Numbered from the stretch's first letter, positions 1 to 8,455 are shown. The stretch: DNA of 46,174 nt from Eubacteriales Family XIII. Incertae Sedis bacterium (GCA_031261395.1 JAISJT010000018.1:1-46174); one strand, 5' to 3'. Notes: generated by a model from the sequence alone, not told the origin. Made by a program: numbers and translations.

Positions 1-91
1 AAAACAAAAGCGTGCCACTTTGGCCAAGGCTTCAGTTCTGTCTGAGCGAAGCGAGTTAACGAAGCCTTCCAAAGTGCCACGCTTTTGTTTT
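1..91. repeat. Long imperfect inverted repeat (hairpin of about 31-nt arms)
   Basis: The first 33 bases and bases 61-91 are reverse complements apart from one substitution and a 2-nt indel. They enclose a 27-nt centre that contains GAGCGAAGCGAG. The outer ends read AAAACAAAAG on one side and CTTTTGTTTT on the other, so either strand forms a stable stem followed by a T-rich stretch. It lies downstream of the last gene of the minus-strand operon and could act as a bidirectional terminator, or be a miniature repeat element. The window edge hides whether it extends further. Confidence 0.6.
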
Positions 92-116
92 AAAGTAAAT
101 GCCCATTTTTTGTAGG

Positions 117-135
117 GGCACAGTTTGCCTGTGCC
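117..135. repeat. Short hairpin GGCACAG-N5-CTGTGCC
   Basis: A perfect 7-bp inverted repeat with a 5-nt loop lies between the large hairpin at the window edge and the permease stop codon. There is no T tract beside it. With its two neighbours it makes a cluster of three palindromes after the operon end. Its function is not known; it may protect the 3' end of the mRNA. Confidence 0.4.
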
Positions 136-169
136 GTAAGCCCTGAACGGTAACAGATCATTACCAAAG

Positions 170-189
170 ATTCCCGCCTGCGCGGGAAT
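170..189. repeat. REP-like palindrome ATTCCCGC-CTGC-GCGGGAAT
   Basis: A perfect 8-bp inverted repeat with a CTGC loop is followed by GACAAG, so the minus strand reads CTTGTCATTCCCGC. This resembles the GTCATTCGCCGG palindromes near 44,511-44,638 in layout: GTCATTC followed by a GC-rich dyad and GAATC. It begins 10 bases after the permease stop. It is probably a dispersed intergenic repeat that can also stabilise the operon transcript end. Confidence 0.5.
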
Positions 190-198
190 GACAAGCAG

Positions 199-1197
199 CT
201 ACTTATCCTTTCCTGCGTTCAGCAATACCGCGATAATGATGACCAATCCTTGGATGATCTGCTGCGGATAAGGCGGCACATTCATCAAAGTCATGATATT
301 GCCAATCAAAGCGATGATGAACACGCCGACAACCGTATTGCCAACCTTTCCTTTGCCGCCCGCCAAAGACGCGCCGCCGATCACGACCGCCGCAATAGCA
401 TTGAGCTCAAAGCCGCTCCCCATAGAAGGCGTAGCGATCCCCGCGCGCGCCGTCATGAGCGCACCCGCGATCCCTGCCAAAAGCCCGCCGATCGCATAGG
501 CCGAAAAGACATATTTCTTCACATTGATGCCCGCAAGACGAGCAGCGTCATTGTTGCTGCCGGTCGCGACCAAAATACGCCCGTACGCCGAATACTTCAT
601 AAGGAACCAGAAAAAGATAACGATCCCGATCACGATCCAGGCCGAATAAGGCACCCCTAAAAGAGGGTCGCCGCTTTGCCCGAAATGAAAGAAATCGTAA
701 CTGCCTTCATGCTTCACCGGATCCACGGGCAGCCGTATAGTAGAGCCAAAGGTGATGACATACGCAATGCCGCGAACGATAGTCGCCGTAGCCAGCGTCA
801 CAATGAAAGACGGCATCTTCAGATACGTCACGATCACCCCGTTCAGACAGCCAAACGCCGTGCCGATCACTATCCCCATCACGATAGACAGAAACACGCC
901 GGAGGGCGTATAGAAACTCAGATTCGTGATGAAGTACGCCACAAACACATTGCTGATCGCGAGCATCGCGCCCGAGGAAAGGTCGATACCGGCGGTGATG
1001 ATGACGAGCATAGCGCCGAGAGCAAGCAGCATCGCAGGCGATTGCTGCCGGAAGATATTCATGATGTTTTGCAGGGAGAAAAACACCGGTGACAGTATGC
1101 TCGACACAACGATCAACCCGATCAAAATCAAATAGGCGCTGTTGTTCGTCAAAAACCGCTTTGTGCTGAAAGATGGCGCCTGTAATCGCTGCTCCAT
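199..1197 (-). CDS. CUT2/ribose-type ABC transporter permease (distal transporter)
   Basis: Inner-membrane permease of the RbsC/BPD_transp_2 family, 332 residues when started at the ATG at 1197. That start has GGAGGTAAATTGACT just before it and lies 2 bp beyond the ATPase stop. The longer track start would run into the ATPase gene. The protein is almost wholly hydrophobic, with about eight to ten membrane segments. It has the family motif AGIDLSSGAML and a C-terminal GGASLAGGKGKVGNT loop that matches the ATPase coupling region. It forms a set with the ATPase and the binding protein upstream. The family imports pentoses, autoinducer-2 and related small polar molecules. The placement after AthL and DUF362 suggests an aromatic or polyphenol-derived substrate here, which is inference. 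Confidence 0.9.
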   Translation of the reverse strand: MEQRLQAPSFSTKRFLTNNSAYLILIGLIVVSSILSPVFFSLQNIMNIFRQQSPAMLLALGAMLVIITAGIDLSSGAMLAISNVFVAYFITNLSFYTPSGVFLSIVMGIVIGTAFGCLNGVIVTYLKMPSFIVTLATATIVRGIAYVITFGSTIRLPVDPVKHEGSYDFFHFGQSGDPLLGVPYSAWIVIGIVIFFWFLMKYSAYGRILVATGSNNDAARLAGINVKKYVFSAYAIGGLLAGIAGALMTARAGIATPSMGSGFELNAIAAVVIGGASLAGGKGKVGNTVVGVFIIALIGNIMTLMNVPPYPQQIIQGLVIIIAVLLNAGKDK

Positions 1198-1199
1198 AG

Positions 1200-2699
1200 T
1201 CAATTTACCTCCATTGAATACTTGATCAGATTGAGTTCCGTCAGTTCGTCCCGGCCGAGTTCGCCCGTGATCCTGCCGTTTCGCATGACAGCCACGCGGT
1301 CGCACATCCCGATGATCTCCGGCATCTCGGATGACACCATTACAACGCCATAGCCTTCGGCGACGATTTCATTGATGATTTTGTAGATCTCTATCTTCGC
1401 GCCCACATCCACGCCGCGCGTAGGTTCGTCGAAAAACAGTATCCGGCTGTCCGCGCCGAGCAGTTTGGAGATAGACACCTTTTGCTGATTGCCGCCGGAA
1501 AGACTCGAACACGGATCAGTCAGCGCGCCGATCTTGATGCGCAGTTTGTCCACCAGGCCGTTTGCCGCCTCATGCTCTTTGCGAAAACTGATGATCCCGA
1601 TTTTCGAAGAAACTTTTTTCAGACAGCTGATCGTGATATTGTGCAGTATCGGCAAATTGAGCAGCACGCCCTGAGTCTTGCGGTCTTCGGGAAGCAGCGA
1701 GACGCCGGCTTTGAGCGCGTCCTTTGGCGACCCCATCTTCACTTCAGCCCCGCCGACAAAGATCTTTCCGCTGTCGCGCTTGAGTTCACCAAGAATCGCC
1801 AGCAGCGTCTCCGTCCGTCCCGCACCCACGAGCCCGGACAAACCGAACACCTCGCCTGCGCGCACATGGAAAGAAACATCATTCACGATGTTTCCGCTCA
1901 CGATATTTTGAGCCTCGAAAACGACGTCGCCGATATGATGCTCGCGCTCAGGAAAATAGGTGCCCAGATCGCGGCCTATCATCATCTTGACGAGTTCCTG
2001 TTCCGTCGTATCTGCCGTGATGACCGTCCCTACATTCTTCCCGTCACGCAGGACAGATATCCTGTCGCTGATTGAGAAAATCTCGTTCATGCGATGGGAA
2101 ATATATATAATTGACACCCCCTCGCTGCGCAGCATTTTCAGCAGCGCAAAGAGCTGTTCCGTCTCCGCTGTCGAAAGCACAGCGGTTGGCTCGTCGAGTA
2201 CCAATATTTTGCAATTTCGGGATAGAGCTTTGGATATTTCCACCACCTGCTGGTGGGCGATAGGCAAATCCTTGACCGGATCCCGGGGAGAAATATTCCC
2301 AAAACCGAGGCGATCCAAGATTTCCTGTGTATCCGAAAATAATTTTTTCCAGCGGATCAGCTTTTGCTTCCCCGCATTGATTTCTTCGATATAGATATTT
2401 TCCGCGACCGTCACCTCCGGCATCAAGGCGATTTCCTGATAAATAACGGAAATGCCGGCGTCGATGCCGTCTTTCGGGATGCGGATGCTTGCCTCTTCGC
2501 CGTCGATGGATATAGCTCCCGTATCAGGGATATGAGCGCCGGCGAGGACTTTCATCAGTGTAGATTTGCCGGCGCCGTTTTCGCCGACAAGAGCCAGGAT
2601 CTCCCCCGGTTTTACGGATAAATCAACATTGTCAAGAGCAACGACGCCGCCGAAACGCTTCGTGACGCCCTGCATGATCAGGCGATATTGTTCTGCCAT
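1200..2699 (-). CDS. CUT2-type ABC transporter ATPase, two fused nucleotide-binding domains (distal transporter)
   Basis: A 499-residue cytoplasmic ATPase of the RbsA/MglA type, the usual family length. The first domain has a full Walker A (GENGAGKSTLMK) and Walker B (ILVLDEPTAVL). The second has the degenerate GLVGAGRTETL site typical of RbsA and the signature LSGGNQQKVS followed by FFDEPTRGVD. It powers import with the permease at 199-1197. The start ATG at 2699 follows GGAGG. A strong hairpin separates it from the binding-protein gene upstream. It is clearly paralogous to the ATPase at 18090-19589. Confidence 0.93.
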   Translation of the reverse strand: MAEQYRLIMQGVTKRFGGVVALDNVDLSVKPGEILALVGENGAGKSTLMKVLAGAHIPDTGAISIDGEEASIRIPKDGIDAGISVIYQEIALMPEVTVAENIYIEEINAGKQKLIRWKKLFSDTQEILDRLGFGNISPRDPVKDLPIAHQQVVEISKALSRNCKILVLDEPTAVLSTAETEQLFALLKMLRSEGVSIIYISHRMNEIFSISDRISVLRDGKNVGTVITADTTEQELVKMMIGRDLGTYFPEREHHIGDVVFEAQNIVSGNIVNDVSFHVRAGEVFGLSGLVGAGRTETLLAILGELKRDSGKIFVGGAEVKMGSPKDALKAGVSLLPEDRKTQGVLLNLPILHNITISCLKKVSSKIGIISFRKEHEAANGLVDKLRIKIGALTDPCSSLSGGNQQKVSISKLLGADSRILFFDEPTRGVDVGAKIEIYKIINEIVAEGYGVVMVSSEMPEIIGMCDRVAVMRNGRITGELGRDELTELNLIKYSMEVN

Positions 2700-2712
2700 A
2701 GAACCTCCTGCG

Positions 2713-2753
2713 CCCCCCGGATCCCCAAGCAGTCTTGCGGGTGATCCGGGGGG
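2713..2753 (-). promoter_or_regulatory. Intercistronic hairpin after the distal binding-protein gene
   Basis: CCCCCCGGATC and GATCCGGGGGG form a perfect 11-bp stem around a 19-nt loop, just after the binding-protein stop and before the ATPase start. No T run follows on the minus strand, so it is unlikely to be a full terminator. Hairpins here are known in other transporter operons to keep more binding protein than membrane component, by blocking 3' decay or partly attenuating transcription. A similar element follows the other binding protein at 15419-15447. Confidence 0.55.
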
Positions 2754-2768
2754 ACAAATCAGTTTTTA

Positions 2769-4124
2769 TTATTTTTCTGCAGCCAATTCGTTCAGTTCGG
2801 GGATCGAGCGGAAGGTCGTATCAAAGACCTTGCCGTAGTCGGTGCCTTCCTCATAGACGTTCTGCCAATTGTCGATCGTGTAGAGCTCATAGTAGAACTC
2901 TGTGACGGTCGGCAGATTGTTTGCATCATAACCCTGCTCGTAGATCATGTTGATCAGTTCGAATACTGCCTTCGTGATCGCGATCGGATTGTTGTAACCT
3001 GTCGAGGTCAGTTTGCCGTCGCGGACGAGTTCGAGCATGTTCATATCGGCGTCGCAGCCGGTCACGACTTCGACCTGGTCAAGCAGTCCGCGCTGTTCCA
3101 GCACTTTGATAGCGCCGGCGCACTGATGATCGTTGTCCGCAAAGAGCATCTGGATGTCCGGATGCGCCGTCAGCAGGTCTTCTGCCGCTGCCTGGCCGCC
3201 GGCGTCGTCGAAGTTGCCGTTCGCCATACCGAGGACCTTCAGGCCAAATTCTTCGGTGATGTCGAGGCTGCCGTTTTTCACGAGATCGTTAAAGGCATTG
3301 TAGCCCGCGAGCAGACCGTCTTCGCGGTAGGGTTTGGCCGTACCTGCCTGGACCTGCTTGCCATAGCACCAGCCGGCGAGGAAGCCGCAGGTACGCGAAT
3401 CGGCGATCGGGTGGCCGACCTGACCCGGGATAAAGACCGAGCTGATCGGATCTTCAAAGATCTGCGCCGCATTGAATCCCGCCGCATACGAAACTTCGAA
3501 ATAGTTTGCCGTCACAGCCGTGATGACCGGGCTGTCTTCCGGCAGCGGGTAAAGGCTGATGACCGGGATGCCAGCATCGATAGCCTTTGCGATGTCGACA
3601 GACTGCGCCTGGACGTCGACCGGGTCGATGACGAGGATATCTATCCCCTGGGTGATCAGATTTTCAACGTCAGAGGTCTGTTTTGTAACATCCCAGGCGA
3701 TGGCGTCCGTGAACAGGAGGTCGTAGCCGTATTGCTTTGCAAACTGCTCAGCGCCCTGCTGTATGCCGGCAAACCACGGGCTGACCATAGCAGCCTCGGA
3801 CCAGCCGACTTTGACGTCGCTCTTCTGCTCGACCGGCAGCGCCTTGTTCTGCGCAGAACGGTCCTTGAGGAACGGCGGCGTGAGTCCCAAAAGCGCATTG
3901 TCGCCAAGATGCTTGTATATCTCATGATCGGCCAATTCTTCTGCCGTCAGTACTTTGTCGGCGTCAGGATTTTCCACATCTCCGGCAGGCGCCGGTTCCG
4001 CCGCAGGAGCTGAACTGCCCGAATCGGCAGGTGCAGGCGTATCCGTGCCGCGGCAGGCTGCAAGGGTCAGGGAAAGCACCATGACCAGCGCGATTAACAT
4101 CGCCAGCTTACTTCTTTTATTCAT
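2769..4124 (-). CDS. Periplasmic-binding-protein-like lipoprotein of the distal CUT2-type transporter
   Basis: A 451-residue secreted lipoprotein. I start it at the ATG at 4124, preceded by GGAGGATGAAATCGTT; the track start at 4190 lies in the promoter. A signal peptide (MNKRSKLAMLIALVMVLSL) ends in the lipobox LAAC, followed by an acidic Pro/Ala linker. The body shows the type I sugar-binding fold: VGWSEAAMVSPWFAGIQQG, then DILVIDPVD and MLFADNDHQCAGA. At about 450 residues it is much longer than RbsB (about 300). The extra N-terminal part before the VKVGW strand and a C-terminal extension are shared with the binding protein at 15480-16931. The ligand is unknown; the operon context points to an aromatic or polyphenol-derived compound. 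Confidence 0.88.
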   Translation of the reverse strand: MNKRSKLAMLIALVMVLSLTLAACRGTDTPAPADSGSSAPAAEPAPAGDVENPDADKVLTAEELADHEIYKHLGDNALLGLTPPFLKDRSAQNKALPVEQKSDVKVGWSEAAMVSPWFAGIQQGAEQFAKQYGYDLLFTDAIAWDVTKQTSDVENLITQGIDILVIDPVDVQAQSVDIAKAIDAGIPVISLYPLPEDSPVITAVTANYFEVSYAAGFNAAQIFEDPISSVFIPGQVGHPIADSRTCGFLAGWCYGKQVQAGTAKPYREDGLLAGYNAFNDLVKNGSLDITEEFGLKVLGMANGNFDDAGGQAAAEDLLTAHPDIQMLFADNDHQCAGAIKVLEQRGLLDQVEVVTGCDADMNMLELVRDGKLTSTGYNNPIAITKAVFELINMIYEQGYDANNLPTVTEFYYELYTIDNWQNVYEEGTDYGKVFDTTFRSIPELNELAAEK

Positions 4125-4185
4125 AACGATTTCATCCTCCTTTTTCTTTCTGCCACCATATGAAAAGTACTCGATTTGCTCTCTC

Positions 4186-4214
4186 ATCATATGTATTTAT
4201 ACACGAAGGGACAA
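4186..4214 (-). promoter_or_regulatory. Possible internal sigma-70 promoter for the distal transporter
   Basis: On the minus strand TTGTCC and TATGAT are separated by 17 bp, upstream of the binding-protein start at 4124. This is in the largest gap (146 bp) within the downstream half of the operon. The -10 is a 5/6 match and the -35 a 4/6 match. With the adjoining dyad it suggests that the distal transporter can be transcribed independently of the catabolic genes. Confidence 0.4.
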
Positions 4215-4225
4215 TGTCAAAAATA

Positions 4226-4248
4226 GACACGAACGTCAATTTCGTGTC
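4226..4248. promoter_or_regulatory. Possible operator dyad GACACGAA-N7-TTCGTGTC
   Basis: A perfect 8-bp inverted repeat with a 7-nt spacer sits just upstream of the proposed internal promoter on the minus strand. A further TTCGTGT copy in direct orientation occurs between the -35 and -10 boxes. The repetition is more typical of a transcription-factor site than of a terminator, and no T tract follows. No regulator for it is visible in the window. Confidence 0.4.
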
Positions 4249-4270
4249 CATTTATTGAAAGATTTCTTCG

Positions 4271-5536
4271 TTACTTGACTTTTCGTTCTTTGTTTTTCTC
4301 CGCAACGATGGCGTCTATATAGGCGTTCCAGGGTTCCTCTTCCTCCGCCATGCGGTCGCGCAGGTAATCCTGGATCTCCATCTGATCCTCGCGGTCGATG
4401 ATGGCCCAGGCCACATGCGGCTCTGACGGCGGGCAGCCATTCACGGTGACGCCCTTTGAGCGGTGCTTTTTCAGGCAGTTGCCGACGAGGATGAGGCGCT
4501 CTTTCGGGACGTCAGGTACCTCGGCCTTCGCGCCGAGGACGACGACCGCATCCGTATTTTTGTCGTATTCGCCGAGCGCCTTGAGCTTTTCCATGGAGAA
4601 GGCGACGAGCGACTGGCAGCTCGAGCAGGAATTCTCCGAAAGGATCTCATACTCCGGCCAGGTGTCAAAGCCGTCAAGATACGGCAGCCACATCTTTTGA
4701 TAGACCTCATCGATACCTAAGCCCACGACCTTGATGTCATCCAGATCCGTCGCCCCGATCCCGCGCTCGCGCGCGTTTTCAAAATAGCTGACCTGATTCA
4801 TATCAAGTCCCACGCAGTGACAGGCAACCGCGTCAAGCGCCGCCGGATCGCGGCTCGCAAGCACGCAGCCAAAGTCCATCGGCACGGCCGAATGCGGGCC
4901 AAAGCCCTCGGCGGGCCAGATCAGATCCGCGATGTTCAAATCGGCGCGCACGACGGACCAGATATCCATCATCGCCATAGCGAGATTGGTCTTGTGCATT
5001 TCATAATGGACTTTGTCCTGCACGACGCCCTTGATGTTTTTCAGCGCGCAGGAAAAGACCATGCTGGCGTGTGACTTGAAGATCGGCATATTGATGATAT
5101 GGTCGGCCTCGATAAGGAAGCGCGGCAGCCTGACGCTCGTGAGCTCAGAACGTGCATCCCTGATCGGTACCGTGAGCAGATCCTTGTCGGATTTGATATC
5201 GATGATTTCATCTACGCCTGCCTCTATCGCCGCATCATAGATGCCCGCATCTTTCAGGCAGTCGATAGTATCGCAGCCGATAGCCGCCGACTCGGCGACG
5301 ATGACCTTGCCGGCGCCGGCGGCCCGCACGGCCCTGGCGACGGCGCCCACGAGCGCCGCGCTCGTATTGACGCTCGTTCCGGGCTTTCCGAGATGCCCCG
5401 CATTTGGCTTGAGCACGACCGTACTGCCTTTTTTGATAACATTTTCAGCGCCGCCAAGCAAGTCAAAGACCTGCTTCACCATCACGTCTACATCCGGATC
5501 CTTTGCGATTGCAACGATTGATTTGTGCTTGTTCAC
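4271..5536 (-). CDS. DUF362-domain protein with a C-terminal four-cysteine set
   Basis: A 421-residue cytoplasmic protein that I assign to the DUF362 family from its opening (STVVLKPNAG) and the stretch HIINMPIFKSHASMVFSCALKNIKG. The start is GTG at 5536, preceded by GGAGGTGAAAG, 16 bp after the AthL gene. The family has no settled biochemical function, but members often carry ferredoxin-type clusters. Here there is no classical ferredoxin motif. Cys304 and Cys307 (NSCSSCQ) and Cys354 and Cys368 (GNC, NGCPP) could form a metal or iron-sulfur site. Tight coupling to AthL, which lacks its usual iron-sulfur subunit, makes a redox or cofactor role plausible but unproven. Confidence 0.8.
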   Translation of the reverse strand: MNKHKSIVAIAKDPDVDVMVKQVFDLLGGAENVIKKGSTVVLKPNAGHLGKPGTSVNTSAALVGAVARAVRAAGAGKVIVAESAAIGCDTIDCLKDAGIYDAAIEAGVDEIIDIKSDKDLLTVPIRDARSELTSVRLPRFLIEADHIINMPIFKSHASMVFSCALKNIKGVVQDKVHYEMHKTNLAMAMMDIWSVVRADLNIADLIWPAEGFGPHSAVPMDFGCVLASRDPAALDAVACHCVGLDMNQVSYFENARERGIGATDLDDIKVVGLGIDEVYQKMWLPYLDGFDTWPEYEILSENSCSSCQSLVAFSMEKLKALGEYDKNTDAVVVLGAKAEVPDVPKERLILVGNCLKKHRSKGVTVNGCPPSEPHVAWAIIDREDQMEIQDYLRDRMAEEEEPWNAYIDAIVAEKNKERKVK

Positions 5537-5552
5537 CTTTCACCTCCGATGA

Positions 5553-8171
5553 TCATGAAACCCATTTTTCCAGCTCGATGAGGAAATGCGTAGTCGCCAT
5601 TCCGTGTGCCGTCTTGGACAGAAATTCCTTGGGCGACAAGATATTGATACAGCCTCCGCGGTCCGGCGATTCGCCGGGCTTGCCAAGCGGCTGATACTCC
5701 GAACTCGCCATATAGCAGTGAATCGTGCCCGCCGGCACGCGCTCCGTTACCTGGGCGCTGAGGATCACCTCGCCGCGCTCGTTGTAGGCGCGCACAAGGT
5801 CTCCTTCCGCGATGCCGCGAGCCGCAGCGTCGGCGGAATTCACGCGGATGACCCAGTAGGGATGACCGTCCTTCCAGACGCGGTGATCCTTGATATCGAT
5901 CATGAAGCCGTCTTTGCCGTCCCCCATAGTATGGAAACTGTGCCTTGGATGCGGCGCGACAACGGCGAGCGGATACTTCTTGAAACGTTCCGTATGGTGC
6001 CCTTCCCAGCTATGCAGATACTGCGTCATGACGGGCCGGTATTCGTCCGTCTCGCCGGATGTTTCATAGAAACGCTTCAGCGAATTGCTCACTAATTCGA
6101 TCTTGCCGGATTGCGTATGGAGGCCTTTTCCGGCGACCTGGTCGGACGGCCGAAAACGCGATACACCCGGTGTGTCCATCTCGCGGCCTTCATAAAACCA
6201 CCGCAGCGCCGGCGTCTTTTTGCGGTCCGGATTGACGGGGACGACGACGTAGCCGCGCTTCAGGAAATCTTCCCATGTCGTGAGTTTTGGCAAATCCGTA
6301 GCATGGAAATACTGTTTGCACCAGTCGATATCGTCCTTGCCTTCGGCAAAGGCTCCTTCAAGCCCAAGGCGTCCGGCCAAAGCCCGGAAAATCTCATAAT
6401 CGGATTTTGACTCGCCCAGCGGCTCGATGCATTTTTGCTGTAGTGTGATGATCCTGTGATTTGCCAGCGATTCCGTACCTGCGCCGTAACCGCCGCTGTG
6501 CGCCCACTCGGAGATATCCCAGCGTTCAAAATTTGTGCAGGCCGGCAGGATGATATCCGCGAACTGCACCTCGCCCTCAAACCAAATCGACTGACTCACG
6601 ACCATCGGCAGCTTTGCAGTGCGGTACATCTTTGCGTAGCGGTTCGTCGCTCCCATCGTTCCGAGCTGCGACCCGCCGTACTTGTAGTAGATTTGCATGC
6701 GGGCATAGCCGTCTGCCGGATACTTATATTGGTGAAACTGCTGCTCTATAGCATTGCCCGCAAAGCCCTTGCCGCGCCACTCGACCTTGTCCTCGAGGAT
6801 GCACTCGGGGATGCGCAAACGCGGGATATGCACCCCGGACGCCACATTGATATTCGAAGGCGCGGGACGGCTCGTGATGCCGTCAAACATATGATAGGCA
6901 AGCCGGTAAAGCGTACCCGAGTTGTCAGGATCGCCGGAAATACCGCCTTCGCCGTAGCCCGGGAAGTAAAAGTCCGTGTCGGTTGGTACGCCCTGAGTCG
7001 TACCGTAGATGTTCACGCCGGGCTTGCCGATGCCCTGGAAGGCCATGAGGGCGATCATCATACGCGCCCATTCCATGCCGATTGCTGAGCGGCAAGCGCC
7101 GCCAAAGCCGCCGATCCCGCCGGCCGCGAGCATGGTCTTGTGAGAAGCCCATTCGCGTGCGAGCTTGCGGATGTCATGCGCCGGCAGACGCGTCTCGGTC
7201 TCGGCCCATTCAGGCGTTTTCGGAATTCCGTCTGTCTCGCCCTTGATGTATGCGGAAAATTCGTCCACGCCGGTCACGCGGTTTTCAACAAACCAATGAT
7301 CGTAGGTATCGTCCTCAAGCCACTGCCAGATGATAGCCGCCGCCAGCGCTGCGTCCGTCCCGAGCTGCGGTGAAAACCATTTGTCCGCGCAAACGCCCGC
7401 CGTATGATTGTAATACGGATCTACGAACACCATCTTGATCCCGAGTTCCTTCATCCAGCGGCGGCGGAAATGACTCTCAAAGCCGCCGTAGGTTCCCGTA
7501 GTCGCTTCCGGATCTGCCGCCCAAAAGACCAGCATCTCGCAGTTTTGCAGGCAGTCTTCAAGCAGATCCCATTGCTCCGGATTGCCCAGCGTCCCCGAAA
7601 AACTCCAGCTATGGATGCCGGCCCAGTACCAGCCTTCCCAGCTGTCAGGATTGTGGTCGGCATACGCGATGCCCGCCAGATTCATGAAGCGAAACAGCGT
7701 GCTGTGGCGGTAGCCGATATTGCCCCAAAGATGGTGCGAGGAAGGCTCTGCGATGATAGCGCCAGGCCCGTATTCACGCTTGACACGAATCATCTCGCTT
7801 CCGACAATATCAAGCGCCTCGTCCCAGGAAATGCGCTCGTAGCCCGGATACCGGGGATCTCCGCCCGGCCTTGGTTCGCCGCGCTCTTCCGGATTGCGCT
7901 CACCGTTCACGTCAAAACCGATCCGGCGCAAGGGGTATTCAATGCGGCGGTCCGTATAGACCAAAGACTTGTAGCCGGCGGTGAAGACATTGTAAGTCGT
8001 CCTGCGCGAAGGCGTGAAAGTGCGCCCGCGCGCCTTGATCTCCCAGGAAGGCGGATCCTCCTCGGTCAGATCCATCGGATAGACACGGACGATTTTGTCC
8101 TCATCGACGTCAACGTCGACAAAGACCGGCCCGCCCGTCGTGCCCTGCGTTTTCCTCTCGATTTTTCCCAT
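5553..8171 (-). CDS. athL: Bis-MGD molybdopterin enzyme, pyrogallol-phloroglucinol transhydroxylase large-subunit (AthL) type
   Basis: An 872-residue DMSO-reductase-family protein, close to the 875 residues of AthL from Pelobacter acidigallici. AthL moves hydroxyl groups between trihydroxybenzenes, and its relative RhL hydroxylates resorcinol. As in AthL, the N terminus has no cysteine cluster motif and no Tat signal, so it should be cytoplasmic. From memory of the AthL structure, its active-site His144, Asp174, Mo-ligand Ser175 and Tyr404 correspond to His146, Asp176, Ser177 (HNPDSWEG) and Tyr406 (FYFPGYGEGG) here, at a constant offset of two. Other shared runs include SIWFEGEVQFADIILPACTN and GDGKDGFM. 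The start at 8171 follows GGAGGAGTCACA. No ferredoxin-like small subunit gene is adjacent. The exact phenolic substrate cannot be read from sequence. Confidence 0.88.
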   Translation of the reverse strand: MGKIERKTQGTTGGPVFVDVDVDEDKIVRVYPMDLTEEDPPSWEIKARGRTFTPSRRTTYNVFTAGYKSLVYTDRRIEYPLRRIGFDVNGERNPEERGEPRPGGDPRYPGYERISWDEALDIVGSEMIRVKREYGPGAIIAEPSSHHLWGNIGYRHSTLFRFMNLAGIAYADHNPDSWEGWYWAGIHSWSFSGTLGNPEQWDLLEDCLQNCEMLVFWAADPEATTGTYGGFESHFRRRWMKELGIKMVFVDPYYNHTAGVCADKWFSPQLGTDAALAAAIIWQWLEDDTYDHWFVENRVTGVDEFSAYIKGETDGIPKTPEWAETETRLPAHDIRKLAREWASHKTMLAAGGIGGFGGACRSAIGMEWARMMIALMAFQGIGKPGVNIYGTTQGVPTDTDFYFPGYGEGGISGDPDNSGTLYRLAYHMFDGITSRPAPSNINVASGVHIPRLRIPECILEDKVEWRGKGFAGNAIEQQFHQYKYPADGYARMQIYYKYGGSQLGTMGATNRYAKMYRTAKLPMVVSQSIWFEGEVQFADIILPACTNFERWDISEWAHSGGYGAGTESLANHRIITLQQKCIEPLGESKSDYEIFRALAGRLGLEGAFAEGKDDIDWCKQYFHATDLPKLTTWEDFLKRGYVVVPVNPDRKKTPALRWFYEGREMDTPGVSRFRPSDQVAGKGLHTQSGKIELVSNSLKRFYETSGETDEYRPVMTQYLHSWEGHHTERFKKYPLAVVAPHPRHSFHTMGDGKDGFMIDIKDHRVWKDGHPYWVIRVNSADAAARGIAEGDLVRAYNERGEVILSAQVTERVPAGTIHCYMASSEYQPLGKPGESPDRGGCINILSPKEFLSKTAHGMATTHFLIELEKWVS

Positions 8172-8182
8172 TGTGACTCCTC

Positions 8183-8455
8183 CTATTTCTCTTTCTTCTC
8201 GTAGTCCGCCGCGCCCGCGCGCAGCATTTCATCCCAATCCTCAAAACGCGTCGCCTCAGACACAAAGGTGTCAAAGCGGCTTTTCGAATATACCAGCAAA
8301 TCGTCGTCCCAGTTCACAAAGACAGCGCTCGAAAACATAAAGGCGTCAAAATCCGCACAATTGGTATTTGCCTGCATGAACGCATCGTCAAATACCGCGC
8401 GCAAATTCGCACGCGTCTCCTGCGAAAACGGAATCTTTACAAAGTCATTTGCCAC
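8183..8455 (-). CDS. Small protein of unknown function between thiolase and AthL genes
   Basis: I do not recognise this 90-residue protein. The best start is GTG at 8455, which has GGAGGAG eight bases upstream and overlaps the thiolase stop by 11 bp. The track start at 8524 lies deep inside the thiolase gene. It is acidic, with aromatic-rich segments (VFVNWDDDLLVYS, FEDWDEML) and a charged EKKEK tail. It has one cysteine, no signal peptide and no membrane segment. Translational overlap with the thiolase and an 11-bp gap to AthL argue that it is a real operon member. It cannot be the missing iron-sulfur subunit, since it lacks cysteines. A chaperone or accessory subunit is one guess. Confidence 0.65.
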   Translation of the reverse strand: MANDFVKIPFSQETRANLRAVFDDAFMQANTNCADFDAFMFSSAVFVNWDDDLLVYSKSRFDTFVSEATRFEDWDEMLRAGAADYEKKEK

